From: Ustilaginoidea virens
Taxonomy: Eukaryota; Ascomycota; Sordariomycetes; Hypocreales; Clavicipitaceae
Length of the DNA: 64,000 bases
Direction of reading: 5' to 3'
Assembly (NCBI RefSeq): GCF_000687475.1
Contig: NC_057318.1
Location: 1,984,001 to 2,048,000, forward strand
Below are positions 1-10,767 of this stretch, in pieces. The notes under the pieces were generated by a model. It did not search any database. It was not told the origin of the DNA and saw only the letters and a program-made list of their open reading frames with translations. The position numbers were made by a program, and so were the translations under genes. Each line of letters starts with the position of its first letter. The first letter of the stretch is position 1.

Positions 1-539
1 TAAATATAGGTAGAGATAGAGTATAGCCTTTTAAATATTAATTCTTAGAGGAGAAGGATAGGCTTATATGGGGCTATATATATAGGTTCGGGAATATACA
101 GGTAATTAGTCTATTAATATTAGTATCTATTACGACCTTAGGCAGGGGGGATAATACTTATAGTAGGATACTAATAATAATTAATTCGGCTATAAAAAGA
201 AAAAGGAAGAAAAGAAAAAGGGTAATAAAAAGAGTATAAGAGAAGACGCATTTTTACCTAAAGGGATTACCTACCGATAGCTAGCGAAAAAATTTTTATA
301 ATACTAATAGCTGCTACGAATAGCTTCTAACTGGCGACGTAATGCCAGCCTTCTATATGTTTCTACTATACCACCTTCCCGAATTAATACTTTATAATAT
401 CCCTTATTTATATAAACCGGACCCAACGAACAGACTTAAGGTTATCGCAATAATAACCCAGGCGACCTAATTAGGCCTATATAGAGGAGGGGCAGGTTTT
501 AAAATATAATTAATTTGATTGCGAGGCAGAGGAGGGGGG
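1..539 (+). repeat. RIP-degraded repeat, upstream part of a Gypsy-type element
   Basis: TpA-rich, CpA-poor sequence without an open frame. It matches, in inverted orientation and with many transitions, the block at 54712-55110; both share the GGCGACGTAATGCCAG-type stretch near 333 and the A-rich stretch near 195-235. In both places it lies directly next to the same LTR. I infer the internal 3' end of an LTR retrotransposon that lacks a visible chromodomain. A purine-rich tract at 521-539 just before the LTR fits a polypurine tract. Confidence 0.5.
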
Positions 540-794
540 TATATTATAGGCTCGGGCTACGCCCGTGCTATAATATAGCTAGGACTCGGGCTGCGCCTAT
601 GCCTAGCCTAAATAGGGTTATATAAGTCAGCGGCATAGGGTCATAAGACTACGCTAAGACCTTAACCTATACTAATATATAATTAAATAGACTATTAAGA
701 GGCCCCTATTTAGGTCCTCTCTCTTTCCTCCTTAGTCTATTTAATATATTCATTTAACGCCTATTTACAGTAGCCCTAGGGCTAGTCCTTTATA
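540..794 (+). repeat. Degraded LTR of a Gypsy-type element (copy 1)
   Basis: About 255 bp. It is preceded by the purine tract GAGGCAGAGGAGGGGGG and resembles the segment at 2223-2477 and, inverted, 54459-54711. Shared landmarks are the repeated CTCGGGCTACGCC / CTCGGGCTGCGCC motifs, the TATATAAG TATA-like box and the TTTAATATATT stretch. The expected TG start appears as TA, as RIP of TG would give. End coordinates are good to a few bases. Confidence 0.6.
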
Positions 795-796
795 AT

Positions 797-1822
797 TAGC
801 ATAATAGACCAATATATAGCCTATTAGACCTTATAATACTTATCTTTATCTACCTACTAAAGTCAGCTATTAAGTTAAAAGATACTAATAAGCCGCTATA
901 CTTACTTTTTAATTATAAGCGAAAGCCTTCTATAATACTAATATATTTTCTATTAGTTCGCGGTTTATAGTATTATATTCGAGAATATAATAAGGCTTCC
1001 GCTTTAAAGTATAAGCAAAATAGGTACCCTTAAGCCCTACCTATTATTAGCAAAAGGCAGATAATAAATAAAAAGAACCTTTTACCCTATTAATTATAAT
1101 AACGAGCGGCTATATCGGTATTACTATATATATAGAGATAATATAGCCATTTTCGGGCTAGATTAAGGCCTAACTCTAGAACGTTTAGCATTTTAAAGAA
1201 TAAAAGACATATAAAAGCTATAGTAGTGCAATTAAGGCAGAATTATATATAAAGAAGCGAAAGAAAATTTTTAATAACTTTTAATAAGGAATAAAAAGGG
1301 AGGAGGAAAAGAAATAAAAAAGTAGGGCAAATAAAAGAGACTTTATACTATTATATACCTATACTAGATTATTCGACTGTCCGCTAGCTGTCCTAACCTA
1401 TATTAGATGAAATCAATAATAATAAAACGCGCAATTTACTATATTACCGCTGCCTACCCAATATTAATATTACTGCTACTACCCCTATCTAATAATACTA
1501 CACACACTAAACCTAATATATACCCACCTTAGAGCTAACCTAATACCTACTAATGCATATTACCGCGCCTATTGAGGCGTTCCTACTATCTATACTTTTC
1601 TAGCCATGCCGCCAGACTTAGTCTTATACGATAGGACACCTCCTTGTAATATATAGTAAATCCTCTTTAAATATAAAAGGATACTACCAATTAAGGATAG
1701 TATATAGGTTTTCCTCCTAGTATTCGGGTTTCCTATATATATTAGGCATAGAGATATTAGCATTAGGCTAGATAGTGACTTATCCCCCCCTAAATAGCTT
1801 AGCTAGAGTAATATATATATAT
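797..1822 (+). mobile_element. LINE-B 3' fragment (B4), 5'-truncated
   Basis: About 1 kb matching the last kilobase of LINE-B copy B1 (36340-37378): the same start near CATAATAGACCAATATATAG and the same end, with the GCTAGATAG...CTAAATAGC hairpin, a CTAGAGTAAT motif and a (TA)n tail near 1808-1822. It is non-coding and heavily RIP-mutated. A 3'-anchored, 5'-truncated copy is what target-primed reverse transcription leaves. It interrupts Gypsy sequence. Confidence 0.65.
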
Positions 1823-2222
1823 ATCTAACTCGATATTCTTAATAGTATCTACCTAGTCTTCTATATTAATCTTATAAAATATACTGCCTTTAATCTGCTA
1901 TTAAGCTAAATACTTATAGATATTAGGCCTAGTCTTCTATTAATCCTACTAGAGGACTCTAATACCCTATATAAGGAATTTAAGGTCGAAGAGATATTAG
2001 CCGCAAAAAACGCTTAAGGCTAAGGCAGAAAACGCAATATATTAGTAAAATAGAAGGGATACGATTTACCGATTTAAAAGCCCCTTAAGAGCTTTAAGGA
2101 TACTATAGCGTAAGAGGCATTTAAGGTTAAATAGGGGGATATTTAGATATATAATAGGCCTAGTTAAACCCTATATTAACCTCGATATAGAAATAGATAA
2201 AATTTTCCTTAGAAAAGGGGGG
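1823..2222 (+). pseudogene. Ty3/Gypsy pol C-terminus with ruined chromodomain
   Basis: The frame around 2039-2160 reads as a chromovirus chromodomain: L-V-K-(W)-K-G-Y-D-L-P followed by (W)-K-P-L, with the Trp codons now TAG or TAA and a Gln codon now TAA. Upstream near 1965-2010 it reads E-F-K-V-E-E-I-L-A-A-K-N-A, the usual lead-in to this domain. In chromoviruses the domain sits at the end of integrase and steers insertion to marked chromatin. Here the stops kill it. A purine tract and an LTR follow immediately, so this is the 3' end of one element. The stops fall at Trp and Gln codons, consistent with RIP. Confidence 0.75.
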
Positions 2223-2477
2223 TATATTATAGACTCGGGCTATACCTATATTATAGATTAGCTAAGGCTCGGGCTATACTTATGCCTAACCTGGGATAGA
2301 TTATATAAGGTAGACGCACGGGTAATAGGGTAACGCTAGGGCTCTAGCCTGCAATATATACGGATGTATATAGACTGCGGAATGAACCTAATTCGGGCTC
2401 TCCTCCCTTTCTCTTTAGTTTTATTAATATATCCGATTAACGCCTATTCGTAGTCGCTTTAAGGCTAGTCTATTATA
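2223..2477 (+). repeat. Degraded 3' LTR of the Gypsy element (copy 2)
   Basis: It follows the purine tract AGAAAAGGGGGG directly and parallels the LTR at 540-794, including the CTCGGGCTATACC repeats and the TTTCTCTTTAGTTTTATTAATATATCC stretch in shorter aligned blocks. It completes the 3' end of the pol remnant just upstream. The right edge is inferred from the CTAGTCTATTATA end shared with copy 1. Confidence 0.6.
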
Positions 2478-2891
2478 ATAAGCGTACTATTAGCCCTACC
2501 TTTTTGGCTTTACCTTTTCCTTATTATACGCCTAATAGAATACTAGCCTAGACCTAATACCCTAGAAATCCTTATTCGTACTCTTCTTAAGCAATACCGC
2601 TAAATATAGTTATATGCGGTTATACATCCTACCCTTTTATGCACTACTAATATAGTGTAATAAGAAGCGGTAAAAGACGGTAAAATAAAGCAGTAAAAAA
2701 TAGTAAAAAAACGGTAAAAATAAAATAAGGCAGTAAAAAAGGTAATAAAAGTATAGTAAAAAAAGACAGTAAAATAAAGCAGTAGCTAAGCCGGACTAAC
2801 ATTTGCCCGCCTGACTACTCCCTTTTCCCTATGCCTTTGACACTGAAGAATTCAGCAGCACCCTAGTAAATCATATAAGCATTAGATAACA
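2478..2891 (+). repeat. Gene-free boundary with (A/G)GTAAAA low-complexity tract
   Basis: The first 170 bases are RIP-like and unassigned. From about 2655 to 2785 the sequence is an irregular array of GGTAAAA / AGTAAAA units with spacers such as AAAGCAGT. The last 110 bases, up to the naa20 start, look like ordinary unique DNA and must contain its 5' UTR and promoter. No ORF is supported. Confidence 0.55.
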
Positions 2892-3520
2892 ATGGCAACT
2901 TTTCGACGTTTTCGGCCAGATGATATCAATAAAATTTCGAAATGCAACCTAGACCCTTTAACAGAAACATATGAGCTGGGATTTTATCTGCAGTATTTTG
3001 CGAAGTGGCCTTCGCTTTTCCAAGTATGCGAAGACAAAGATGGCAATGTCATCGGATACAGTGAGTTCGGCCTCCTCCTAGCCACATCTATTCCTTATAG
3101 CTGACTTCGTCCACAGTCATGGGCAAGGTTGAGTCATCACCAGACACATATAAATACTCAGAACATTACCTCCCTTGGCACGCGCATATCACCGCCCTTA
3201 CTGTGGCACCGGAAGCTCGTAGACTAGGGATTGGCAAGATTTTGACCGAACAGCTGGAATTGGCTGCAGATGACAGCGACAGTTGGTTCGTGGACTTGTT
3301 TGTCCGCAAGAGCAACCACCGAGCAATCGAGTTTTATGAATCGTTAGGGTATAGCGTTTTTCGTGTGGTCAAAGATTACTATGGCGATCATGCAACGAAC
3401 CCTAATCAGGTTAGCGAGGATGCCCTTGATATGCGGAAGCCGATGAGAAGAGATAGGAATCGCCAGCACATTCGCGATAATGGCGAGTGCCACTTAGTAC
3501 ACGCGGCGGACGTCTGGTGA
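2892..3520 (+). CDS. naa20: N-alpha-acetyltransferase, NatB catalytic subunit (Naa20/Nat3)
   Basis: Two exons, 2892-3060 and 3117-3520, with a 56-nt intron (GTGAGT donor, CTGAC branch at 3101, CAG acceptor); 190 aa. The protein opens with an MATFRRF-type start and the segment N-L-D-P-L-T-E-T-Y-E, a hallmark of Naa20. It carries the GNAT acetyl-CoA loop RRLGIG at about residues 91-96 and ends with the fungal-type D-M-R-K-P block and a long basic tail. The family acetylates N-terminal Met followed by Asp, Glu, Asn or Gln, working with Naa25 on the ribosome. Length is close to the usual 175-200 aa. Splicing restores the I-G-Y-I-M-G-K motif across the junction, which supports the intron. It begins only about 400 bp from degraded repeats, yet shows no RIP damage. 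Confidence 0.93.
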
Positions 3521-3940
3521 TCTATATAATGCCTCGGTTCAGGCTCGTTTGTATCGCTATAAGTTCTACGCAGCCTCCTTGCTTTGAGAAACAACATTTC
3601 CTATAGTGACGACGAAAAGAAAATACGCAAGACACTCTATCAGTTCAGTCTTATGGTCATGTTTATACGTTATTGTGCTCAAGAAGCTTAACTTTATTGC
3701 AACGCATATTAACGAGCCTTCTTATACTTCAGAGCATGGTCTATAGAGTCTGCGTCGTATTCTATACAGCGTTAAATGCCGCTATTTAAAAAGCCCGCGT
3801 TATTCCGATATCGGCACAATCTACTGCAGAATAGAGGGGTAAAATCTCTCTTATCTGCACCTCATATTTTGCCACCTTATTAAAACCTGTTAAAAACGTG
3901 CACTTTCTTATATCTACATAAGTCGGTCTTAACATTTAAT
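3521..3940. other. Intergenic, naa20 3' UTR and acireductone dioxygenase promoter
   Basis: 420 bp between two co-oriented genes. I see no ORF, repeat or RNA gene. It holds AT-rich stretches that may serve 3'-end formation, but no single signal is convincing. Confidence 0.5.
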
Positions 3941-4574
3941 ATGAAGGCGTATTTATATGATAACTTACCTGTATGTGAGAATCAAAAACCACTTATTGCA
4001 CTCTCATTGACCTTTGAAAATATATAGGGCGACCCGCGTTTGTCACACGACTCCGGCCAGCCAATTAACACAGCGGCACTTAGCAAGCTGGGAGTGCTCT
4101 ATTACTACTTCCCTGATATTGCGGATTTAGATAAATTAGCTACTGATCGCGAATATAAAAATCGAGATGAAATCATTATATCGCCGGAAAAAATGGGCAG
4201 CATTTACAAAGAAAAAGTTGCAATCTTTTTCGAAGAGCATTTGCACGAAGATGAAGAAATTCGATACATTAGGGCTGGCCGGGGTTTCTTCGACGTCCGG
4301 AGTAAGGACGATCAATGGGTTCGCATACGAGTAGAAAAGGGCGACTTGCTAATACTCCCTGCTGGCATTTATCACCGCTTCACCACGGACGAGGCAAATG
4401 TCGGTTATACCTAATATACCAACTTGTGATTATAGAGGACTTACATGCTTCTAGTTTATTCATGCGATGAGGCTCTTTAAAGATGAACCAAAATGGACTC
4501 CATTAAACAGAAGCGATATAATGGAAAAAAATATATTTCGCCGAAGTTATAAGGGACAATATCTGAATTTATAA
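3941..4574 (+). CDS. adi1: Acireductone dioxygenase (methionine salvage)
   Basis: Three exons: 3941-3970 (10 codons), 4028-4399 and 4455-4574; 173 aa. Intron 1 (57 nt) uses GTATGT...ATAG; intron 2 (55 nt) uses a weak GTCGGT donor and CTAG acceptor. Exon 1 gives [10 protein letters not shown] and exon 2 continues [10 protein letters not shown], the classic family N-terminus. The cupin metal site is visible as HLH plus E (about H81, H83, E87) with the distal H126 in LPAGIYHRF. Exon 3 supplies [11 protein letters not shown]. The enzyme oxidises acireductone to 2-keto-4-methylthiobutyrate and formate with Fe, or takes an off-pathway route with Ni. Known family length is about 180 aa. An unspliced reading would lose both the first 10 and last 39 residues, so the intron model is well supported. 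The product is cytosolic or nuclear. Confidence 0.92.
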
Positions 4575-6551
<1,977 letters not shown>

Positions 6552-6814
6552 TGCGAAAGGACCGTAAACGCAGGGAGTCGTTGAAATAATACTACAAAAG
6601 CTCGTTATATGAAAGACAAAATACTTTAGAGGCACATTTATATAGCCTATTGCGTAGTGTGCATCGCCTTTCAGCAGTTTTTCGCGTTCGTAATGTATTC
6701 CGTTTGCATGACTATTTCGTTTTAGTTCTTTAGACTCTTCGTAGTATTCCCAGAAGCAACATCGGCGTGAACCGTTTTCGCAACCGCATCTACACATATT
6801 GGATATCGCGTATA

Positions 6815-7220
6815 TTAGCTTCGCTTCAGGCTTGCAACATTGGCCCGGAGTATATCGGTAGCTGCATGCTTACCAGCCGCATCTACCCATTCTCCATAAA
6901 CATCGACAGCAGCAGAGAGGTCTATAATATACACTGTTAGCTAGAAGGAGTGCTGCTGCAGATAAAGTAAACGAACAATTGACGGCACACTGAAACTTTT
7001 GGCCACAGATCCGGCAATCTAATTCTCCTACGCCTGCTTTCCTATCTAGTTTGACACTGACAGACTTTTCGTGGTTGCAAAACAGGCAGGTAAACGTTGT
7101 TGGCAATGGGTCGGACTAATGCCAATAGTTAAAGCATCATCTAAAGTAAGGGTTATGTGTCTTCTACCCTACCTTTTTCGGGCCAATCGGCTTCCGTGAT
7201 GACTTCTTTCGTTTTCCCAT
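6815..7220 (-). CDS. elf1: Transcription elongation factor Elf1 (ELOF1 family)
   Basis: Three exons on the minus strand: 7220-7173, 7115-6977 and 6921-6815; 97 aa. Introns are 57 and 55 nt; the second has a GTTCGT donor, CTAAC branch and TATAG acceptor. Exon 1 encodes the basic start [11 protein letters not shown]. Exon 2 carries the four-Cys zinc ribbon (C26-x2-C29 and C50-x2-C53). The spliced exon 3 gives the conserved [16 protein letters not shown] block, then a short tail ending L-K-R-S. Elf1 binds elongating RNA polymerase II and has a role in transcription-coupled repair in yeast and human. Human is about 83 aa and yeast about 145 aa, so the length is normal. Its start faces the SUN-domain gene across a 496-bp shared promoter region. 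Confidence 0.92.
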
Positions 7221-7716
7221 TTTGGTGACTGATAGTTGAGAGGCATAGGTTATGCAATTAGAGCCTCGAGATTGTAGTCAGTGTAAATTGGGGTTTTGAG
7301 ATAGGGTGTTTCGACCCACCAGACCTATCGACAATAGAACCTGCGAATTGTGGTCATGACACCAGAGCCAGGCAGCTATTATCTTTCACAAGTATGTTCT
7401 GTAAAAACAAATGTCATTAGTATCGTTTAGATATGGTCCGCGTTGAATCGTACTTGATGAGTAGCAACAAAACCTGACCCGCATACCTCAAAATTTCGGG
7501 ATATAAACATAAATGCTGCATGCGATAATCATGTATTTAGGAACCATGTATAGTCAGTAACCCCGCAAGCCTGGTCTACCATGTGTTAATTACCTCCTAC
7601 CTACCTAATCATTATCGTGGGTAACCATCTATACGGACCTTGCGCAACTCGTCTCTTACTAATTCTTAAGTAACAAATTTTGGAACTATGGAGGATGCAT
7701 ATCACTTCACTCTAAT
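7221..7716. promoter_or_regulatory. Divergent promoter region between elf1 and the SUN-domain gene
   Basis: 496 bp between two diverging starts. It has ordinary unique-sequence composition, with no RIP signature and no ORF. It must hold both promoters by position; I see no motif that I would name. Confidence 0.5.
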
Positions 7717-10299
7717 ATGTTCCTCCCCGTGACGCTTTTACGAGGCGTGAAGGTACTTTTTTGGTTGGGTTCCGCCCCAACCCTCTCACTCTCAGCCCAT
7801 GATACGGAACAGTGCAGAAATGCCAGCGTCAATGTTGACCTTTCTGCAAAGACCACATCCCTCCCCAATGGCCAAGACCATTTCAATGAAGAATTCTGCG
7901 AAGCTCGCACAATCAACTTCATCACCCATGCTTTACCGCAGTCCTGTCTAACAAATTCCTGGATGGTTCCTTCCCCAACCTCGTATGTATCAACAACGGC
8001 CACGCAACGGATGCGAGAAAGTGTTTATCATCGCGATTTAGACATGGATATTCCAGAATCAATATCGGCTACCTCAGATCAAGATACAAGCCAGGGAAAG
8101 CTTGCCGAATCCGTCGCAGAGCTTGTCGCAGAGCCTGTCGCAGAGCCTGTGGCGAAGTCCTTCATGTCCTTTGAGGACTGGAAGGAAATCATGCTGCGTC
8201 GGACAGGACAGGACCCCCAAAATCTTGGATTTCGAAAACCCAGTGAACGTGTTTCTGGGAACAGATACCTTCCAGATAGTGAACATGCTGGGTTTGGCGA
8301 AGAGGGGGAAATATCTCTCAACTTCGAAACCTATACTGATAACGGTGGTCATGGCAGTTCTTCCGCCGATGTGACTGACCGTGATAACGTGGAGAATGAG
8401 AAGACTCGCCAGCACTTGGATGAAGACGGTAAAGCTGCCACAGTTCATCTTAGCAAGGATGCCGGTAAAACATGCAAGGAACGGTTTTCCTACTCGTCAT
8501 TTGATGCTGGTGCGACCGTCTTGAAAACGTCGCCTGGCGCTAAGAACGCCAAAGCAATCTTAGTCGAGAATAAGGACACCTACATGCTTCTGGAGTGTGA
8601 TTCCAAGTCAAAGTATGTCATCATTGAACTCAGCGATGATATTTCTGTGGATACAATTGTGTTGGCAAACTTTGAATTCTTCTCCAGTATGGTGCGTCAT
8701 TTTCGGGTTAGCGTCAGCGATAGGTATCCTGTCAAGATGGAGAAGTGGCGAGAATTAGGGATCTTCGAGGCTCGCAATTCGCGCGATATTCAACCCTTCC
8801 TGGTCGAAAACCCGCAAATTTGGGCCAAATATGTCAGGATCGAGTTTCTTTCTCATTTTGGCAACGAATACTACTGCCCTATCTCGTTATTGCGAATTCA
8901 CGGATCTCGAATGCTCGATTCCTGGAAGGACAGTGAACCCGGGCGGGATGAGGATGCATCAGCAGATATGAACGAAGTAATTGGCAACCGTATCCTGCAG
9001 GATGAATCTCAATTGCATATTCACGCAAAACCAACGCATGCCAATTGGCGTCACGCTGAGTTCACCGACTCAATCACTCGGAAGTGGTTTTGCGAGTCGA
9101 ATGTTCTCAAAACTTCGGAGATGACTTGCCCAGTGTTTCTCGCGGTAGCAAAAGATCCAACTGATGTGAAGTATACGCTTCCCTTTGCTGCCCAGACGAC
9201 GTTGGAAAACTCGGCAGGAGACCCAGAGCAAACACGCAGCGCAGATGCTGTAACTTTGATAGTGTCGAACAGCCTATGGGAACCGGTATCAAACAATAAT
9301 CTGGAGTCAATCGTGCCTGCTACAACGGCACCAACCTCACATGACAGGAAACCCACCAAAAGCGGAACTGTGACAAGCATGCCGCTAAATACCGACAATT
9401 CCACCCGGAGCGAGCGTCGTTCCAGCGCCGTCGTCGTGACCGGCAAGACCTCCGTGTCCGGAGGTCACAATGGGAAACCTCGAATTACTACTACCTCCGG
9501 GGCTTGGGCCGCGACTCCGACTATGCAAGAGGGCTTTTTCAACGCAATTACGAAGCGTCTTCAGCATGTCGAAACAAATCTTACTTTGTCTCTTAAGTAT
9601 GTTGAGGAGCAATCCAAGCATGTCCAGGAGGCGTTACATTTGCGAGAGCAGAAACAGCAAGCGAAGATATCCCTTTTCCTTGATGACCTAAATAAAAGTA
9701 TGGTAGCGGAACTTAGTATTTTGCGCGAACAATACGATCAAGTTTGGCAATCCATGGTACTGGCAATGGAGAGTCAAAGAGATCGCACGGAAAGAGACTT
9801 GATGGCTCTCAGCACTCGTCTCAACCTTTTAGCCGACGAAGTCGTGTTTCAGAAGAGGATGGCTATTGTACAAGCTGTTGTTCTTCTGTCCTGTCTTTTC
9901 CTCATTATATTTTCTCGCGGCATCCCAAATCTCTCTGCAGCACCCCTGTTAGATCCTGTTCCTGTGTCCGTCATGTCGACTTCTCCGATAGCTTCCGACA
10001 AGCCTCTTCATCAACTGGACAGCCCAAAATCTCACACGGCTCCCAAACATCAAGATAACCTCGGTGCACCAGTAGCCTTGTCTCGTCATAACCGTGATAG
10101 CCAAGCTTCTCATAACGCCCCACAAAAAGCTGCCTGTTCAAAAAAAAATATAGCGAATACTGACATCACTGCTTACCGGCGCTTATCGCCGCCGCCGAGC
10201 CCTCTGACGGAGGTCCAGTGTACGTTGTCAAATAATATAGGCTCCACGGAAGAGTCTCACAAATCTAAGACCCCGCGACCACCTATCGTATGTCAATGA
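7717..10299 (+). CDS. SUN-domain membrane protein, SLP1-like
   Basis: Single exon, 860 aa. Residues 1-27 look like a signal peptide. A short acidic repeat of A-E-x-V/P units lies at 130-148, followed by S-F-E-D-W-K. Residues about 257-405 are a complete SLP1/osteopotentia-type SUN domain: D-A-G-A-T-V-L, the A-K-A-I-L-V-E-N-K-D-T-Y-M block, F-E-F-F-S-S, and N-E-Y-Y-C-P near the end. Residues about 480-600 are Ser/Thr-rich and low in order. About 605-712 is a predicted coiled coil, then a transmembrane segment at 715-737 and a proline- and serine-rich tail. In yeast SLP1 acts with Emp65 in the ER membrane to protect folding proteins; location in the ER or nuclear envelope here is inference from the family. 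The ATG at 7717 gives the signal peptide directly. A mei2-like gene converges from the right. Confidence 0.9.
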   Translation: MFLPVTLLRGVKVLFWLGSAPTLSLSAHDTEQCRNASVNVDLSAKTTSLPNGQDHFNEEFCEARTINFITHALPQSCLTNSWMVPSPTSYVSTTATQRMRESVYHRDLDMDIPESISATSDQDTSQGKLAESVAELVAEPVAEPVAKSFMSFEDWKEIMLRRTGQDPQNLGFRKPSERVSGNRYLPDSEHAGFGEEGEISLNFETYTDNGGHGSSSADVTDRDNVENEKTRQHLDEDGKAATVHLSKDAGKTCKERFSYSSFDAGATVLKTSPGAKNAKAILVENKDTYMLLECDSKSKYVIIELSDDISVDTIVLANFEFFSSMVRHFRVSVSDRYPVKMEKWRELGIFEARNSRDIQPFLVENPQIWAKYVRIEFLSHFGNEYYCPISLLRIHGSRMLDSWKDSEPGRDEDASADMNEVIGNRILQDESQLHIHAKPTHANWRHAEFTDSITRKWFCESNVLKTSEMTCPVFLAVAKDPTDVKYTLPFAAQTTLENSAGDPEQTRSADAVTLIVSNSLWEPVSNNNLESIVPATTAPTSHDRKPTKSGTVTSMPLNTDNSTRSERRSSAVVVTGKTSVSGGHNGKPRITTTSGAWAATPTMQEGFFNAITKRLQHVETNLTLSLKYVEEQSKHVQEALHLREQKQQAKISLFLDDLNKSMVAELSILREQYDQVWQSMVLAMESQRDRTERDLMALSTRLNLLADEVVFQKRMAIVQAVVLLSCLFLIIFSRGIPNLSAAPLLDPVPVSVMSTSPIASDKPLHQLDSPKSHTAPKHQDNLGAPVALSRHNRDSQASHNAPQKAACSKKNIANTDITAYRRLSPPPSPLTEVQCTLSNNIGSTEESHKSKTPRPPIVCQ

Positions 10300-10767
10300 C
10301 CGTAAACTTCTACCGGTTTTGCAGAAGCATCATTCCAGGTAGTCAGACAGGAACTAAACTGTACAATATACGCGTTCGTGTTCGGTATACCTAAGGGTAA
10401 CTGTTTTTGGCTTGAATATTTTGATTTTTGCATTGTCGGGTTGATTTTAATAGGTTGAAGCTGAATAATAGAGAACGACCCGACTATCACGCAAAATCCT
10501 TCAAGCAAGCCATCAATATGACAGCAGAGGATGAGATCTTTGTGTCTAGCTAGCTACGAAAGTGCATATTATTTGTTCCTCTTCATTAATGATTATTGTT
10601 CACATAGTTCATGGTATCTGAAGACACATGATACAAAGCAAATGAAGTTCATGTCTAGATAAATGGAAATGAACACGGTCAAAAAGCCACTGTTTTGTTG
10701 CAACATTAATGACGAGACTTTTTTGTTTTGGTTGTTGGTTCGTGTTCCGTCGCTTTCGATCGCAATG
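10300..10767. other. Convergent 3' intergenic region
   Basis: 468 bp between the stops of the SUN-domain gene and the mei2-like gene. AT-rich unique sequence, presumably both 3' UTRs and polyadenylation regions. No credible ORF, since the small frames here are not conserved-looking. Confidence 0.5.

Noticed and set aside
6870..7106. 78-codon unspliced reading of elf1
   Set aside because: Lacks the conserved start and C-terminus. The three-exon model recovers both.
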